Shown piece after piece: positions 10,774 through 18,866 of a DNA stretch of 64,000 nucleotides; the stretch's first letter is position 1, and each line of letters opens with the position of its first letter. The notes under the pieces are model-generated. The model was not told where the DNA came from. It worked only from the letters and a program-made list of their open reading frames with translations, and did no database searches. The stretch covers positions 434,001 through 498,000 of the forward strand of contig NZ_CP050022.2 of the NCBI RefSeq assembly GCF_011602485.2, written 5' to 3'. Position numbers and translations under genes: made by a program. The stretch is from Bradyrhizobium sp. 1(2017). Its GTDB lineage: Bacteria; Pseudomonadota; Alphaproteobacteria; Rhizobiales; Xanthobacteraceae.

Positions 10774-10872
10774 ATGCCCGTCATGGGCAATGATCTCAGC
10801 TTTCGCATCGTCGTGGTCGTGCTCGGGACCTTGCCGGTTCTGTTCACGGCCTTGGCCGCGTTTGGCGGCTAG
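10774..10872 (+). CDS. Possible 32-residue membrane micropeptide
   Basis: A short frame beginning MPVMGNDLSFRIVVVVLG and ending FTALAAFGG. Residues about 9-31 form one continuous hydrophobic segment, enough for a single transmembrane helix. A second ATG three codons in is an equally good start. The frame overlaps the stop of the convergent hydrolase gene by 4 bases. No family is recognised. Support is only the hydrophobic pattern and a clean frame, so this may be chance. Confidence 0.35.
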   Translation: MPVMGNDLSFRIVVVVLGTLPVLFTALAAFGG

Positions 10873-11732
10873 CTCCACCCGATGCGCTGAAAGAATGCCG
10901 CGATCTCCGCGGCTGCGCGACCCGGATCTTCCCGATGCGGGAAGTGGCCGACGTCCGGAAACATCGCCAGATCAAGCGCGCTGAACGTCTCCAACAACCG
11001 ATCGGTCCACGCATAGGGAAACAGCGGATCGTGCTCGGCCCAGCGCACGCAGGTCGGCACGCTGATCGGCGGCTGGCGCGGCGCCTCGCCCTTCATCATC
11101 GCGATGCGCCCGGCATGCGAGGCGCGATAATGCGCAAAGCCGCCGGCGAGGTTGCCCGCTTTGAAGAAATTGTCGGCGAAGGCGTCGAGCACGTCGTCGA
11201 AGGCGTTCTTCCGGTGTGCCCAGCCTTTGAGGAAATGGCCGATGTAGATCCGGCAGCTCTCGCGGCTGGCCCCGACCAGCGCAGGCGCGATCTCCATCTG
11301 GTGGAAGGACTGGTACCAGATGTGGTTGAGCCTATCAGGCGCCGCCATCCGCGCGCCGATCCCGGGATAGACGAAATCGAAGAAGAACAGGCCGGCGAGC
11401 CGCTCGGGCGCCTGCCGGGCCAGAGGCTGCATCACGGCACCGCCGACGTCGTGGCCGACCACGCCGAATCGGTCGATGCCGAGCCGGTCCATCAGCGCCA
11501 GCATGTCGGCGGCATGGCCGTCCGGACCAAAGGGCCCATCCGGCTTGTCGCTGTCGCCGAAGCCGCGCAGATCGGGCGCGATCAGCGTGAAACGGTCCTT
11601 CAGCCGCGCCATCACCGGCTCCCAGGTCAGCCAGAATTCGGGCCAACCATGCAGCAAAAGCAGCGGTTTTCCTTGTCCGGCGCGGACCAGATGGAAATCG
11701 GCGCCATTGGCCGAGATCGTCAGATGCTCCAT
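10869..11732 (-). CDS. Alpha/beta hydrolase, epoxide hydrolase/haloacetate dehalogenase-like
   Basis: A 287-residue alpha/beta-fold hydrolase. The oxyanion segment LLLLHGWPEFWLTW, the APDLRGFGDSDKP strand-turn, the nucleophile elbow VGHDVGG with aspartate as nucleophile, and the late histidine in DVGHFPHRE are all visible. An Asp nucleophile rather than Ser is the mark of the epoxide hydrolase/dehalogenase group. I start it at MEHLTISANGADFH because this gives the family length; the frame is open 35 codons further up. The substrate cannot be told. It converges with a small possible ORF. Confidence 0.88.
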   Translation of the reverse strand: MEHLTISANGADFHLVRAGQGKPLLLLHGWPEFWLTWEPVMARLKDRFTLIAPDLRGFGDSDKPDGPFGPDGHAADMLALMDRLGIDRFGVVGHDVGGAVMQPLARQAPERLAGLFFFDFVYPGIGARMAAPDRLNHIWYQSFHQMEIAPALVGASRESCRIYIGHFLKGWAHRKNAFDDVLDAFADNFFKAGNLAGGFAHYRASHAGRIAMMKGEAPRQPPISVPTCVRWAEHDPLFPYAWTDRLLETFSALDLAMFPDVGHFPHREDPGRAAAEIAAFFQRIGWS

Positions 11733-11867
11733 GGCGGTTCCTCTCGAGGGCGGGATTGGGGGTGAAAGAGGCAGCGGATTTTCCCCTTTCGCGCCTTGTC
11801 TGGCCCGCCATCCTCGCCTATTAACGCCTCCAACCACAGGGGCCGCAGCTCCTATACGGCGCCTTCA

Positions 11868-11957
11868 GGAGAGGTGGCAGAGTGGTTGAATGCACCGCAC
11901 TCGAAATGCGGCATAGGTGCAAGCCTATCGGGGGTTCGAATCCCTCCCTCTCCGCCA
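11868..11957 (+). tRNA. tRNA-Ser (anticodon CGA)
   Basis: A 90-base class II tRNA. The acceptor stem GGAGAGG pairs with CCTCTCC, followed by discriminator G and an encoded CCA. The anticodon loop ACTCGAAAT carries CGA. A long variable arm follows, and the T loop GGGGGTTCGAATCCCTC is intact. It marks the boundary between the core-like left end and the accessory region that begins next. Confidence 0.97.
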
Positions 11958-12186
11958 TAATAAAACGGCTTCGAGAAAGCCCCGTAAAATCAGGTCTTAC
12001 GGCACGCCAGAAGCCTCTGGTGTAGCCCTTGGGTTGTAGCCCCTAGGACCATCCCAGCCTGCCACGGCAGCGTCATAGTTTTAATGCCGCCGGATGGCAG
12101 TCTTCTTCCCGGGACCATCCGCATTGGCACGGAGATCGGGTAACCGTCACGAAGGCCAAGTCCGCTCTACATTCGGCGGAGGCACC

Positions 12187-12588
12187 TTATGCATCGGCGA
12201 TCAGTGAGGCGATGTCCTCAAGCGAACGCCGGCTGAAGTCCTTCGCAAACTCACCTACGATCTTGCCTCTCAAGTCGTGGTTGAAGTGCTTGCGCAGTTC
12301 CCCCAAGGTCCTGGGGTCCGAGACGACGACCAGGTGTTCTATGGTCCCGTCCAGGCTGAGCTTGTTCAGGAACGCGGCGATTGCTGCCGCGAAGTCGTTT
12401 TCGAACTGCTTCCCGTCGGGGCTGGCGGAGCCTGTACGATGCCGCGCAAGAGAGTTCGCGTGGACCGGCGCAGGCGGAGTCGCCGTAATCTCAACCAAGT
12501 GCACCCCGGGTTTCACCCCGGTATTGTGGAACAGTCGGATCGTCTCGCCGTCAGCGACAGCGACTGTCGCACCGGTCGGTAGAATCAT
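12187..12588 (-). CDS. Host attachment protein family (protein required for attachment to host cells)
   Basis: A 133-residue cytosolic-looking protein that matches the Host_attach family. Its N-terminal strand MILPTGATVAVADGETIRLF, the central KQFENDFAAAIAAFLNKL helix and the LVVVSDPRTLGELRKHF segment are typical. The family was named from an Agrobacterium attachment mutant; its biochemistry is not established. A strong GGGAGGT lies 7 bases before the ATG. The common 24-bp element at 12837 lies 249 bases upstream in the correct orientation. Confidence 0.85.
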   Translation of the reverse strand: MILPTGATVAVADGETIRLFHNTGVKPGVHLVEITATPPAPVHANSLARHRTGSASPDGKQFENDFAAAIAAFLNKLSLDGTIEHLVVVSDPRTLGELRKHFNHDLRGKIVGEFAKDFSRRSLEDIASLIADA

Positions 12589-13163
12589 CGAAAGACCTCC
12601 CGTTCACGATCCCGCATTGACACAACGGGCCCATGACACTTGCATCCGGCGTTCTGCTTCGCCTCTCAAGCTCCCGGCACGAAACTCCCCGGAGCACGGC
12701 AATCCGACGACCGCCGAAAGGAAACGACGCGGCGAACACGGCGCTCTTTGCGGTCGAGAAGTCGATGCGCTCGGAAGTGCTTGCGCTGCCGAGCAGCGAG
12801 TGGCCGAAGATTGAATCTTGGGCGGTCGAAAGAAAAATCACCTCTAGCTATGGAGTTGATAGCCGACCGTTATTGGGCCGACTGAAAGACGCTTCGCGGG
12901 GCGGCGCAAGCGCGGCGCTTCCCTCTGAAAGCACGCGAGGCGCTCGCGGGGAGTCTCACCTTCGCCTGAGTTCTTTCGAGGGCAATGGACGCTTCGGGCC
13001 GGATGTCTGGGCACGCGTCGCGGTATTGGAGGCGCGTGCACCCTTTGTGATGTTGGGACGATCGGCGCAATCTTCCGTGGCGCTTGCCCGACGTCGTCTC
13101 AACGTGTCTCGGCTAGTCGTGGGACGTCAAGAACAGCCACGCACCGCGCCACGGTCGCCGCTC
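12589..13163. other. Gene-poor interval with element copy A
   Basis: About 575 bases between the host-attachment and cupin genes. Frames crossing it are long only because the DNA is GC-rich, and none shows a recognisable family. The one clear object is the 24-bp dyad at 12837-12860. Confidence 0.5.
12837..12860 (-). promoter_or_regulatory. Common dyad element, copy A (host-attachment gene)
   Basis: Read toward the host-attachment gene: ATCaaCTC-N8-GAGgtGAT, preceded by CAATAACGGTCGGCT and followed by a T-rich TTTTTC. Both half-sites match the consensus exactly. The far edge is 249 bases before the start codon at 12588. Confidence 0.75.
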
Positions 13164-13577
13164 CTAAGGGAACGTCAGTCCGAAGGCCGCCGGGTCGGGC
13201 TTCTCGCCTTTCCGCGGGACAAGGAAGCGCTCCAGACCACCCGGAACGAAGCTGAGGAGCAAGGTCGCCTGATCGCCGACCACCTCGATCGTATGCGGCA
13301 CTCCGCGGGGAAGGGCTGCGTAGGCGCCTGGCCCCACCTCGACACGGGAATCGCCAACTCGCGCGATCAAATTGCCCTGCACGACATAGAGCAACTCGTC
13401 TTCTCGTGTGTGGGTGTGTAGGGGCGGCTCCTCCCCGGCACGCACCGTCCAAAGCACAGTGCCGTATTCGCCGCCGGACTGGCTGCTCTCCACCTTCATT
13501 TCAACGCTCGAGCCTCCGCTCGAGGTCACCGTCTCGCCGCCGCGCGGCGCCGTGAGAACCGGCTTTTGCACCGACAT
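13164..13577 (-). CDS. Cupin-domain protein
   Basis: A 137-residue single cupin. The two metal-binding motifs are visible: PLHTHTREDELLYVVQG supplies His, His and Glu at about 53-61, and the second motif has LPRGVPHTIEV with a His near 95. No signal peptide is present. Such proteins are dioxygenases, isomerases or ligand-binding proteins, and the function cannot be chosen from the sequence. AGGAGG lies 6 bases before the ATG. Element copy B is 74 bases upstream of the start in the correct orientation. Confidence 0.87.
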   Translation of the reverse strand: MSVQKPVLTAPRGGETVTSSGGSSVEMKVESSQSGGEYGTVLWTVRAGEEPPLHTHTREDELLYVVQGNLIARVGDSRVEVGPGAYAALPRGVPHTIEVVGDQATLLLSFVPGGLERFLVPRKGEKPDPAAFGLTFP

Positions 13578-13650
13578 TTGTAGCCTCCTGATGATACGCC
13601 GGGTGAGCCCGGTACCAGGTGAACATCGAATTTCGAGCGGCGAATGGGAA

Positions 13651-13674
13651 ATGACGTCACGCCATGAAGTTAAT
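13651..13674 (-). promoter_or_regulatory. Common dyad element, copy B (cupin gene)
   Basis: Read toward the cupin gene: ATTaaCTT-N8-GACgtCAT, preceded by CATAACACGCAGCT. It is one of the more diverged copies (ATT and CAT replace ATC and GAT), but the ATAAC box, the CTAT junction and the CATGGCG centre are kept at the same spacing. Confidence 0.6.
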
Positions 13675-13683
13675 AGCTGCGTG

Positions 13684-13824
13684 TTATGATGGCCGTTCGC
13701 TTTCCCGCCCGGACGCGCGTGCGCTCAACGTCGACTGCGCCAGGAAGTCGGTCAGTATTCTGATGGTCTCCGTAGGCTTCAGGTTCTCGCTCCCACACAG
13801 TTGTTCGAATGTCTCATGCAGCAA
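13684..13824 (-). CDS. Possible small protein or gene remnant, downstream of a second short frame
   Basis: A 46-residue frame from a TTG codon (LLHETFEQLCGSENLKPTET, then an Ala/Ser-rich end) with a natural amphipathic character. It overlaps by 11 bases the end of another short frame (13814-13906). The pair could be two coupled micropeptides or one small gene broken by a frameshift. No family is recognised. Confidence 0.25.
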   Translation of the reverse strand: MLHETFEQLCGSENLKPTETIRILTDFLAQSTLSARASGRESERPS

Positions 13825-13906
13825 ATTGAGCTTCGCCTAGGTCGGCCCGGTCATCGCTCTTTGCGGCCTCGCGATCGATATCTTGCTGCTTGTTCCGGCT
13901 CGTCAT
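13814..13906 (-). CDS. Possible 30-residue charged micropeptide
   Basis: An ATG-initiated frame reading MTSRNKQQDIDREAAKSDDR and ending GEAQFAA. It is rich in charged residues and looks like the N-terminal part of a small soluble protein. Its stop codon overlaps the start of the frame at 13684-13824. Together they lie between element copies B and C. No homologue is recognised. Confidence 0.3.
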   Translation of the reverse strand: MTSRNKQQDIDREAAKSDDRADLGEAQFAA

Positions 13907-13963
13907 GATGATCGGCGCCGCGTAGGTCGAATAGAGTCCGCCGTGTGCTGATAACGGTCAGCT

Positions 13964-13987
13964 ATCGACTCCATGGCAAGAGGTGAT
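13964..13987 (+). promoter_or_regulatory. Common dyad element, copy C (sensor kinase gene)
   Basis: ATCgaCTC-N8-GAGgtGAT with the ATAACGGTCAGCT box upstream and TTTTCC downstream. It matches the consensus fully. It ends 83 bases before the preferred kinase start at 14070. The GTG at 13983 lies within the element, which argues against using that earlier in-frame start. Confidence 0.8.
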
Positions 13988-14069
13988 TTTCCATCTTGCG
14001 GCGCCGGACCCAATCTTCAAGCCGTCATCGACCGCCCCGTTGAGCGACTGCGGGCCAGGAGTTTCCCAC

Positions 14070-15263
14070 ATGCAGAACAAGTCTTCATCCGACATTTTCT
14101 TTCCCCATGAGGTCGAGAGCCTTCTGCCACAGGATGTAGTCGTGCTTGCGGATAGCGCCGGTGTCGCACTTGGGCTGTCGCGCCTGCCTGGTACGCGTGG
14201 GCGGAATGCCGGCGATCGTGGCGCAAGTATCATCCCGTCCAGGTACGTAGAGATTCCGCTCGTTGGGAGCGATGGCGAGGTCTCCGGGATCTTGTTTCGG
14301 ACCGCCCCATGTTCCGGCACGCGCGGCGTGCCTTTCGCTCGCGGCGCAGAGGCAGAGAGATCGACCGGCGGCGTGGCGCAGTTCGTCGTCCACGACATTA
14401 ACAACCTCTTTGCCGTGATCGGCGGTGGCTTGCGACTGCTCGAGCGTCAGAGTGACGTCGCGTATCGTGAGGCGATCGTTGGCACAATGCAGGAGGCGAT
14501 TGCGCGAGGCATGTCGCTCAGTCGCCAGCTTCTCGATACTGCGTGCCCGTGCCGCAACCCGATCGACGGCTTGGTCGCAGGCGATCGCCTCGCAGCCATC
14601 ACGGGTACCCTTCACTGGGCGCTGCGTCCGGACATCACCATCTGCATAGAGATTGCCCCTGATCTATGGACGTTTAATGCCGACCCGGAAGGGCTGTACT
14701 TTGCGCTATTGAACCTCTGCCGAAACGCTGACGATGCTATGCCGGCCGGCGGCACGATCACTGTCTCGGCGCGGAATGTCGAGCTGTCCGCCGACGCGGA
14801 CCGGCGATTCGTCGAGATTGTCGTCGCCGACGAGGGGGAGGGCATGCCCGAGGAAATCATGTCGCAGGCGTTCCTTCCGTACTTCACAACGAAGATGGCC
14901 GGAGGCGGCAGCGGCATCGGACTCCCCCAGGTTCGACGTTTCGCTGAAGAACAGGGAGGGGCGGTCAGTATCGAGAGCGAGCGGGGTACTGGCACGCTGG
15001 TTCGTCTCCTTCTCCCGCGTGTCGACGACGCGGCGGTCCGCAGCAGCCTTGTTACGGCTCCAACCACGTGCACGCCTTCTTTCGAACCTCCCCGCAATAG
15101 TGACTACACGCAGTATGACAAAGAGGCCGGATACACGCAAAAGCGGAACGTGCCCACAAGGGCTTCCCATCCGGTGAACCAGGTCGCTTCCGTGAATGCG
15201 GCGCATTACTCTAGGAGTGGGTACGATCATGTTTTCTGTGATTTTCGAAGCTCTCCTAAATAA
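14070..15263 (+). CDS. Sensor histidine kinase
   Basis: A 397-residue soluble histidine kinase with no predicted membrane segment. Residues 1-100 form an unrecognised sensor region. The phospho-acceptor motif FVVHDINNLFAVIGGGLRLL puts His108 in an HDxNNL box as in NtrB/PAS-type kinases. The ATPase domain has LLNLCRNADDAM (N box), VADEGEGMPEE (G1), FLPYFTTK (F box) and GGGSGIGLPQ (G2). The ATG at 14070 has AGGAG at 7 bases; an upstream in-frame GTG at 13983 falls inside a regulatory element. No response regulator gene adjoins it. Its 3' end overlaps the next gene by 35 bases. The tail after about residue 350 looks low in conservation. Confidence 0.88.
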   Translation: MQNKSSSDIFFPHEVESLLPQDVVVLADSAGVALGLSRLPGTRGRNAGDRGASIIPSRYVEIPLVGSDGEVSGILFRTAPCSGTRGVPFARGAEAERSTGGVAQFVVHDINNLFAVIGGGLRLLERQSDVAYREAIVGTMQEAIARGMSLSRQLLDTACPCRNPIDGLVAGDRLAAITGTLHWALRPDITICIEIAPDLWTFNADPEGLYFALLNLCRNADDAMPAGGTITVSARNVELSADADRRFVEIVVADEGEGMPEEIMSQAFLPYFTTKMAGGGSGIGLPQVRRFAEEQGGAVSIESERGTGTLVRLLLPRVDDAAVRSSLVTAPTTCTPSFEPPRNSDYTQYDKEAGYTQKRNVPTRASHPVNQVASVNAAHYSRSGYDHVFCDFRSSPK

Positions 15264-15915
15264 GGATCACCGGGACACCTACCTTGACTACGCTAACGTG
15301 CTGCGCCCCGAGCTGGAGCGGGTCGAAGGCTTCGTCGATAACATCCGCTACAGGAGCCTGACCCGCGAGGGCTGGATTCTTTCGCTGTCGAACTGGCGGG
15401 ACGAGAAATCGCTCGTCCGCTGGCGCGTCCACATGCGCCACCACGAGGTCCAGAAGCAGGGACGCGCCGAAATACTCGCAGACTACCATCTCCGCGTCGG
15501 TCAGATCACTGCCGATAACCAGCTGCCCGCGGGCTGCGTCCTGACGGAGCAGAGGCTCGACTTGACCGAAGTCGGGGAGGGGACGACGGTCACGCTGATC
15601 AACGCGACGCGCCCTGCCGACTGGGAACAGACCAACAACCCGTACGACTGCGCCGAGTGGCTCGGCCTGAACCCGTGGGCCGCCGACTTCACGTCCTGGG
15701 ACATCTTCGATGCGGTGCTCACGCCTGGCGAGTTGATCCTGCTCATGTCCTGGAAGGACGCCGCCGCAGCTCAGGCCTATGAGGACGCTCTGGCGCCGAA
15801 TGAAAAGACAAGGGTACGGAGCGTGCGGATCGTGCGCGACTACGGGAAATACGACCGTCGCGAGGCGCCTCAATACTTCGCAGATGCCAGGGGTGGGGAG
15901 ACCCTCCATCCCTGA
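15229..15915 (+). CDS. Antibiotic biosynthesis monooxygenase (ABM)-fold protein
   Basis: A 228-residue protein whose first half (MFSVIFEALLNKDHRDTYLD to about 105) fits the ABM dimeric ferredoxin-like barrel, with RVEGFVDNIRYRSLTREGWI and SLSNWRDEKSLVRWR. The second half (about 115-215) appears to be another, more diverged copy of the same fold, with ITLINATRPADW-like and LLMSWKDAAAAQAYED stretches. ABM proteins oxidise polyketides or quinones or degrade haem; which applies is unknown. The start at 15229 has AGGAG upstream and overlaps the kinase end, suggesting coupled translation. Confidence 0.8.
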   Translation: MFSVIFEALLNKDHRDTYLDYANVLRPELERVEGFVDNIRYRSLTREGWILSLSNWRDEKSLVRWRVHMRHHEVQKQGRAEILADYHLRVGQITADNQLPAGCVLTEQRLDLTEVGEGTTVTLINATRPADWEQTNNPYDCAEWLGLNPWAADFTSWDIFDAVLTPGELILLMSWKDAAAAQAYEDALAPNEKTRVRSVRIVRDYGKYDRREAPQYFADARGGETLHP

Positions 15916-16327
15916 TGCCGCTCCGTCAGGAAGGGCCGTGCTGCCGCGAGCCCTGGGCCTGCACCACGACCCAGCCGAGCGCTTGGCCGGGCTTCGTGCG
16001 AGGCTGGCGTATTGGCGGTCGACGTACCGTCGCTGAGGCGTGCTCCACTTTTTATGCGTAAGCCATCTTGGCGCTGACGGTCATGTCTTGCGGCGGCTGC
16101 GTGAGGCGCTGGCGTCCGTCCGGCGCTTTACAGACCTCGCATGCGCGACCCCGGCTCTCAGAAATTCCTGAAAGCGTGTCCGTGCGTCCAAATCAATGGG
16201 CCGGGCCGTTTCAACCCATGCACACAAGTTGCATCTACGCCCCATGATCGCGACGTGCCTACCCGCCGCCGATTGCAGCGGTTTGTCAGCATCGACAACC
16301 GCATCTTGACGGAGAACATATCAACCC
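15916..16327. other. Non-coding interval upstream of LysR
   Basis: About 410 bases with no recognisable gene. The last 35 bases before the LysR start (TTGACGGAGAACATA and CCCATGGAGCTTC) are nearly identical to the region before the paralogous LysR gene at 43887. Confidence 0.5.
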
Positions 16328-17263
16328 ATGGAGCTTCATCAGGTTCGCTACTTTCTCGCCGTCGCCTCCACACTCAACTTCACCCGTGCGGCCGAGCAGT
16401 GCAATGTTACACAGCCGGCCTTGACCAAGGGGGTGCAGAAGCTCGAGCAGGAACTCGGCGGTCAGTTGATCTACCGCGAACGTCAGCTTACCCAGCTCAC
16501 TGATCTTGGAAAGGAAGTCCTCCCGCTGCTGGAGCGCACGCTGGCTTCGGCAGGTGCGGTCCGCCGCCGAGCCCAGGAATTCCGGCGCAAGGACGTCGCG
16601 CCGCTGAAGATCGGCCTCGCCCCATCCATCTCGGCGTCGCTCGTCCTCGATCCGATTGCGGAGATCGCGAGATTCGTGCCTGGACTTCACGTCGAGCTGC
16701 GCGAGGGTGCGGCGAAGAAGCTCGTCGACCTCTTGCTCGAGGGAGAGATCAATGTCGCAATGGTCGGCGACTTGCAGGACGTGCCCGCCCGCATCGACGA
16801 CTGGTCGCTGTTCGAAGAGCGTTATGTCGCGGTTCTCTCGCCGACACACCATCTCGCAAATCGTTCCTCGATCGGCATCGACGACCTTCGCGAAACCATC
16901 TTGCTGGAACGAGCCGACTGCGACGTCGCCCCTAAGATCCAGCAATCGTATTTTCCCGAGAAGCCGCCCCAACTCGGTCACTGCAGCGGTCATGACTTGC
17001 ACCTGCAGCACATGGCCGCAGCCGGCTTTGGCGTGATACTCGCGCCCGAGCACATGCCACGCCTTCCGACGCTCAAGACCATCCCGCTCGAAGGCGACCT
17101 GGTCTCGCGGGAAGTGCGCCTTCTGGCCGTGCAAGGGCGCCGCTACTCGCCGGCATTGGACGCATTCGTCAAGGTAGCGCGGCTTCGTGACTGGTCGATC
17201 GATGCCCCCGATCGTCGTGCACCGCAGAAAGCGGTCCTGGCGGTGTCGAGGGCTCCCGCATGA
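16328..17263 (+). CDS. LysR-family transcriptional regulator, paralogue 1
   Basis: A 311-residue LysR-type regulator. The N-terminal winged helix is MELHQVRYFLAVASTLNFTR, AAEQCNVTQPALTKGVQKLE, and the inducer-binding domain starts near residue 90. It is about 85-90 percent identical by eye over the first 290 residues to the regulator at 43887, including its leader. This implies a recent duplication or gene conversion. Wing-helix residues are identical, so the two should bind the same operator. Downstream is a peroxiredoxin-like gene on the same strand. GGAG in the leader serves as the ribosome site. Confidence 0.93.
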   Translation: MELHQVRYFLAVASTLNFTRAAEQCNVTQPALTKGVQKLEQELGGQLIYRERQLTQLTDLGKEVLPLLERTLASAGAVRRRAQEFRRKDVAPLKIGLAPSISASLVLDPIAEIARFVPGLHVELREGAAKKLVDLLLEGEINVAMVGDLQDVPARIDDWSLFEERYVAVLSPTHHLANRSSIGIDDLRETILLERADCDVAPKIQQSYFPEKPPQLGHCSGHDLHLQHMAAAGFGVILAPEHMPRLPTLKTIPLEGDLVSREVRLLAVQGRRYSPALDAFVKVARLRDWSIDAPDRRAPQKAVLAVSRAPA

Positions 17264-17330
17264 CCGCGACGCGCACGCCGCCAGACGCCCGCGTCCGCCC
17301 AATCATCTTCAACCTGAAGACTCTCCACCG

Positions 17331-17996
17331 ATGCTAGATCAGACCGACAAGACACTTGCCCGGACTCGCACCGAGCTATTGACGACATTCAGCGCCGCAG
17401 ACTGGGAATCATACAATCACCTCGTGCGCTGGCTCCGAGACTCCGACGTAGCATCGCACGCGCTCAAGGTCGGAGACGACGCGCCGAACTTCCTCCTGCC
17501 GGACGCTGACGGTCGTCTCCACTCCTCCGAACAATTGCGCCGGAACGGACCGCTCGTCCTGAGCTTCTTTCGAGGCGGCTGGTGTCCGTTCTGCACGTCT
17601 GAGCTCCGCGCCCTCCAGGCTGCAAAAGATGAGTTCGAGAACGTCGGCGCGACCCTCGCAGTCGTGACACCCGAGACCAGGGATTTTCCGCGGCAGCTCA
17701 AGCAGGACCTGGGCCTGGAGTTGAAGGTACTTTCCGACGTCGATTACGGCGTTGCCATGTCGTATGGCGTGCTGTTCCGGGTGCCCGACGAGACCAAGGC
17801 GCACTATTCCGGGCTCGGGTTCGATTTCGGCGACCGGCACGGGTCACCTGAGTGGATGTTACCCATTCCTGCGACTTACGTGATCGACGCGGACGGCCGT
17901 ATCCGCAGCGCATTCGTCGAGCCGGATTTCACGATACGCGAGGAGCCGGCGCAAATCCTGGCTTCGCTGCGCCAAGTCGCTTCAAAGTCCCGGTGA
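17331..17996 (+). CDS. Peroxiredoxin-like AhpC/TSA-family protein
   Basis: A 221-residue thioredoxin-fold protein. VGDDAPNFLLPDADGR opens the AhpC/TSA domain at about 47. LSFFRGGWCPFCTSELRALQ carries Cys85 and Cys88 in a C-x-x-C motif, where typical peroxiredoxins have T-x-x-C. A late PIPATYVIDADGRIRSAFVE is characteristic. A helical extension of about 45 residues precedes the domain. It probably reduces peroxides or disulphides. It lies 67 bases after the LysR gene on the same strand, and co-regulation is likely. Confidence 0.88.
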   Translation: MLDQTDKTLARTRTELLTTFSAADWESYNHLVRWLRDSDVASHALKVGDDAPNFLLPDADGRLHSSEQLRRNGPLVLSFFRGGWCPFCTSELRALQAAKDEFENVGATLAVVTPETRDFPRQLKQDLGLELKVLSDVDYGVAMSYGVLFRVPDETKAHYSGLGFDFGDRHGSPEWMLPIPATYVIDADGRIRSAFVEPDFTIREEPAQILASLRQVASKSR

Positions 17997-18061
17997 GGGC
18001 GGTTGAAGATGGAACGCGACAGTCGGTTTCAAGCGCTCTTTTACGGCGATATCTGCCGCCT

Positions 18062-18085
18062 ATCGAATACATGTCGAAAGGGAAT
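18062..18085 (+). promoter_or_regulatory. Common dyad element, copy I (cytochrome P460 gene)
   Basis: A diverged copy: CTATCGAATACATG and CGAAAGG followed by TTTCC matches about 23 of 31 positions of the consensus without gaps. An ATATC-GCC stretch stands in the position of the ATAACG box. It lies 118 bases before the P460 gene in the correct orientation. Confidence 0.5.
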
Positions 18086-18202
18086 TTCCAATTTCGACGG
18101 CCGCGTCCGATCTTGGAGATTGGCTAGGCCCACCTTGGTCGGCTCCACAGCGATCGAAACACGGATTGCAGCCGTTACGCCGGACCAGAAAAGGAGATCC
18201 CC

Positions 18203-18775
18203 ATGAAATTATCGAGGACCGTCGGCATGGCGGTCGCCGTCTCGCTGGTCGCCGGTGCCGTAGCAGCGCTCGCGCAGAGCGGAATGGCTCCGGCCAGTCC
18301 GACGGCAAACGTGGTCGACGGTAGCGGGCACCTGCGGGTGCCCGCGGACTATCGAACCCTCTACCAGGCGCTTGGCACCTGGGCGATTGCCGCCGACAAC
18401 GGCCAGGGCTCGAAGGAAATGCACACTGTCTATGCCTCTCCGGGGGCGATCGACGCCTACCGGAAGACGGGGCACTTCCCGGATGGTGCCGTTCTGGTGA
18501 AAGAGGTCTTCGCGACCTCGACGAACGAGATGACCACCGGCACGGTAAGCCGCGCCGACAAGCCCAAGGGCTGGTTCGTCATGGTGAGAGACAGCAAGGG
18601 AACGCACCCCGGCAACCCATTGTGGGGCGACGGGTGGGGATGGTCATGGTTCGATGCGGACAAGCCGCTCAAAACCACCTCGACGGACTATCAATCCGAT
18701 TGCCAGGGGTGCCACGTGCCTGCCCAAGCCACGGACTGGATATACGTGGACGGGTATCCTGTCCTGCGGCGTTAG
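18203..18775 (+). CDS. Cytochrome P460-family haem protein
   Basis: A 190-residue periplasmic c-type haem protein. An export signal with cleavage near AALAQS is followed by RVPADYRTLYQALGTWAI, typical of the P460 fold, and the haem site CQGCH is at 167-171. Lys100 in VLVKEVFATS is a candidate for the lysine cross-linked to haem in true P460, but this is inference. P460 proteins oxidise hydroxylamine or nitric oxide, or bind NO in the cytochrome c-prime-beta form. A GGAG lies just before the ATG. Confidence 0.88.
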   Translation: MKLSRTVGMAVAVSLVAGAVAALAQSGMAPASPTANVVDGSGHLRVPADYRTLYQALGTWAIAADNGQGSKEMHTVYASPGAIDAYRKTGHFPDGAVLVKEVFATSTNEMTTGTVSRADKPKGWFVMVRDSKGTHPGNPLWGDGWGWSWFDADKPLKTTSTDYQSDCQGCHVPAQATDWIYVDGYPVLRR

Positions 18776-18866
18776 GCGGCTGTTCGCGTGGGCTGCTGTT
18801 CTCTTGCCGCAGCTCGCCGAGCCGATGCCCGCATGTTCATAGTACAAACGAGCGCATGGGTTTGAC

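Noticed and set aside
11958..12187. Integrase or attachment-site repeat after the tRNA
   Set aside because: No duplicate of the tRNA 3' end and no recombinase gene was seen in the window.
12633..13421. A 262-codon plus-strand frame across the cupin region
   Set aside because: It is antisense to a clear cupin gene, with composition typical of GC-rich shadow frames and no family resemblance.
16200..16260. Another copy of the common dyad before LysR paralogue 1 (ATCTACGCCCCATG)
   Set aside because: It needs two insertions to align and lacks the ATAACG box and the right half-site.
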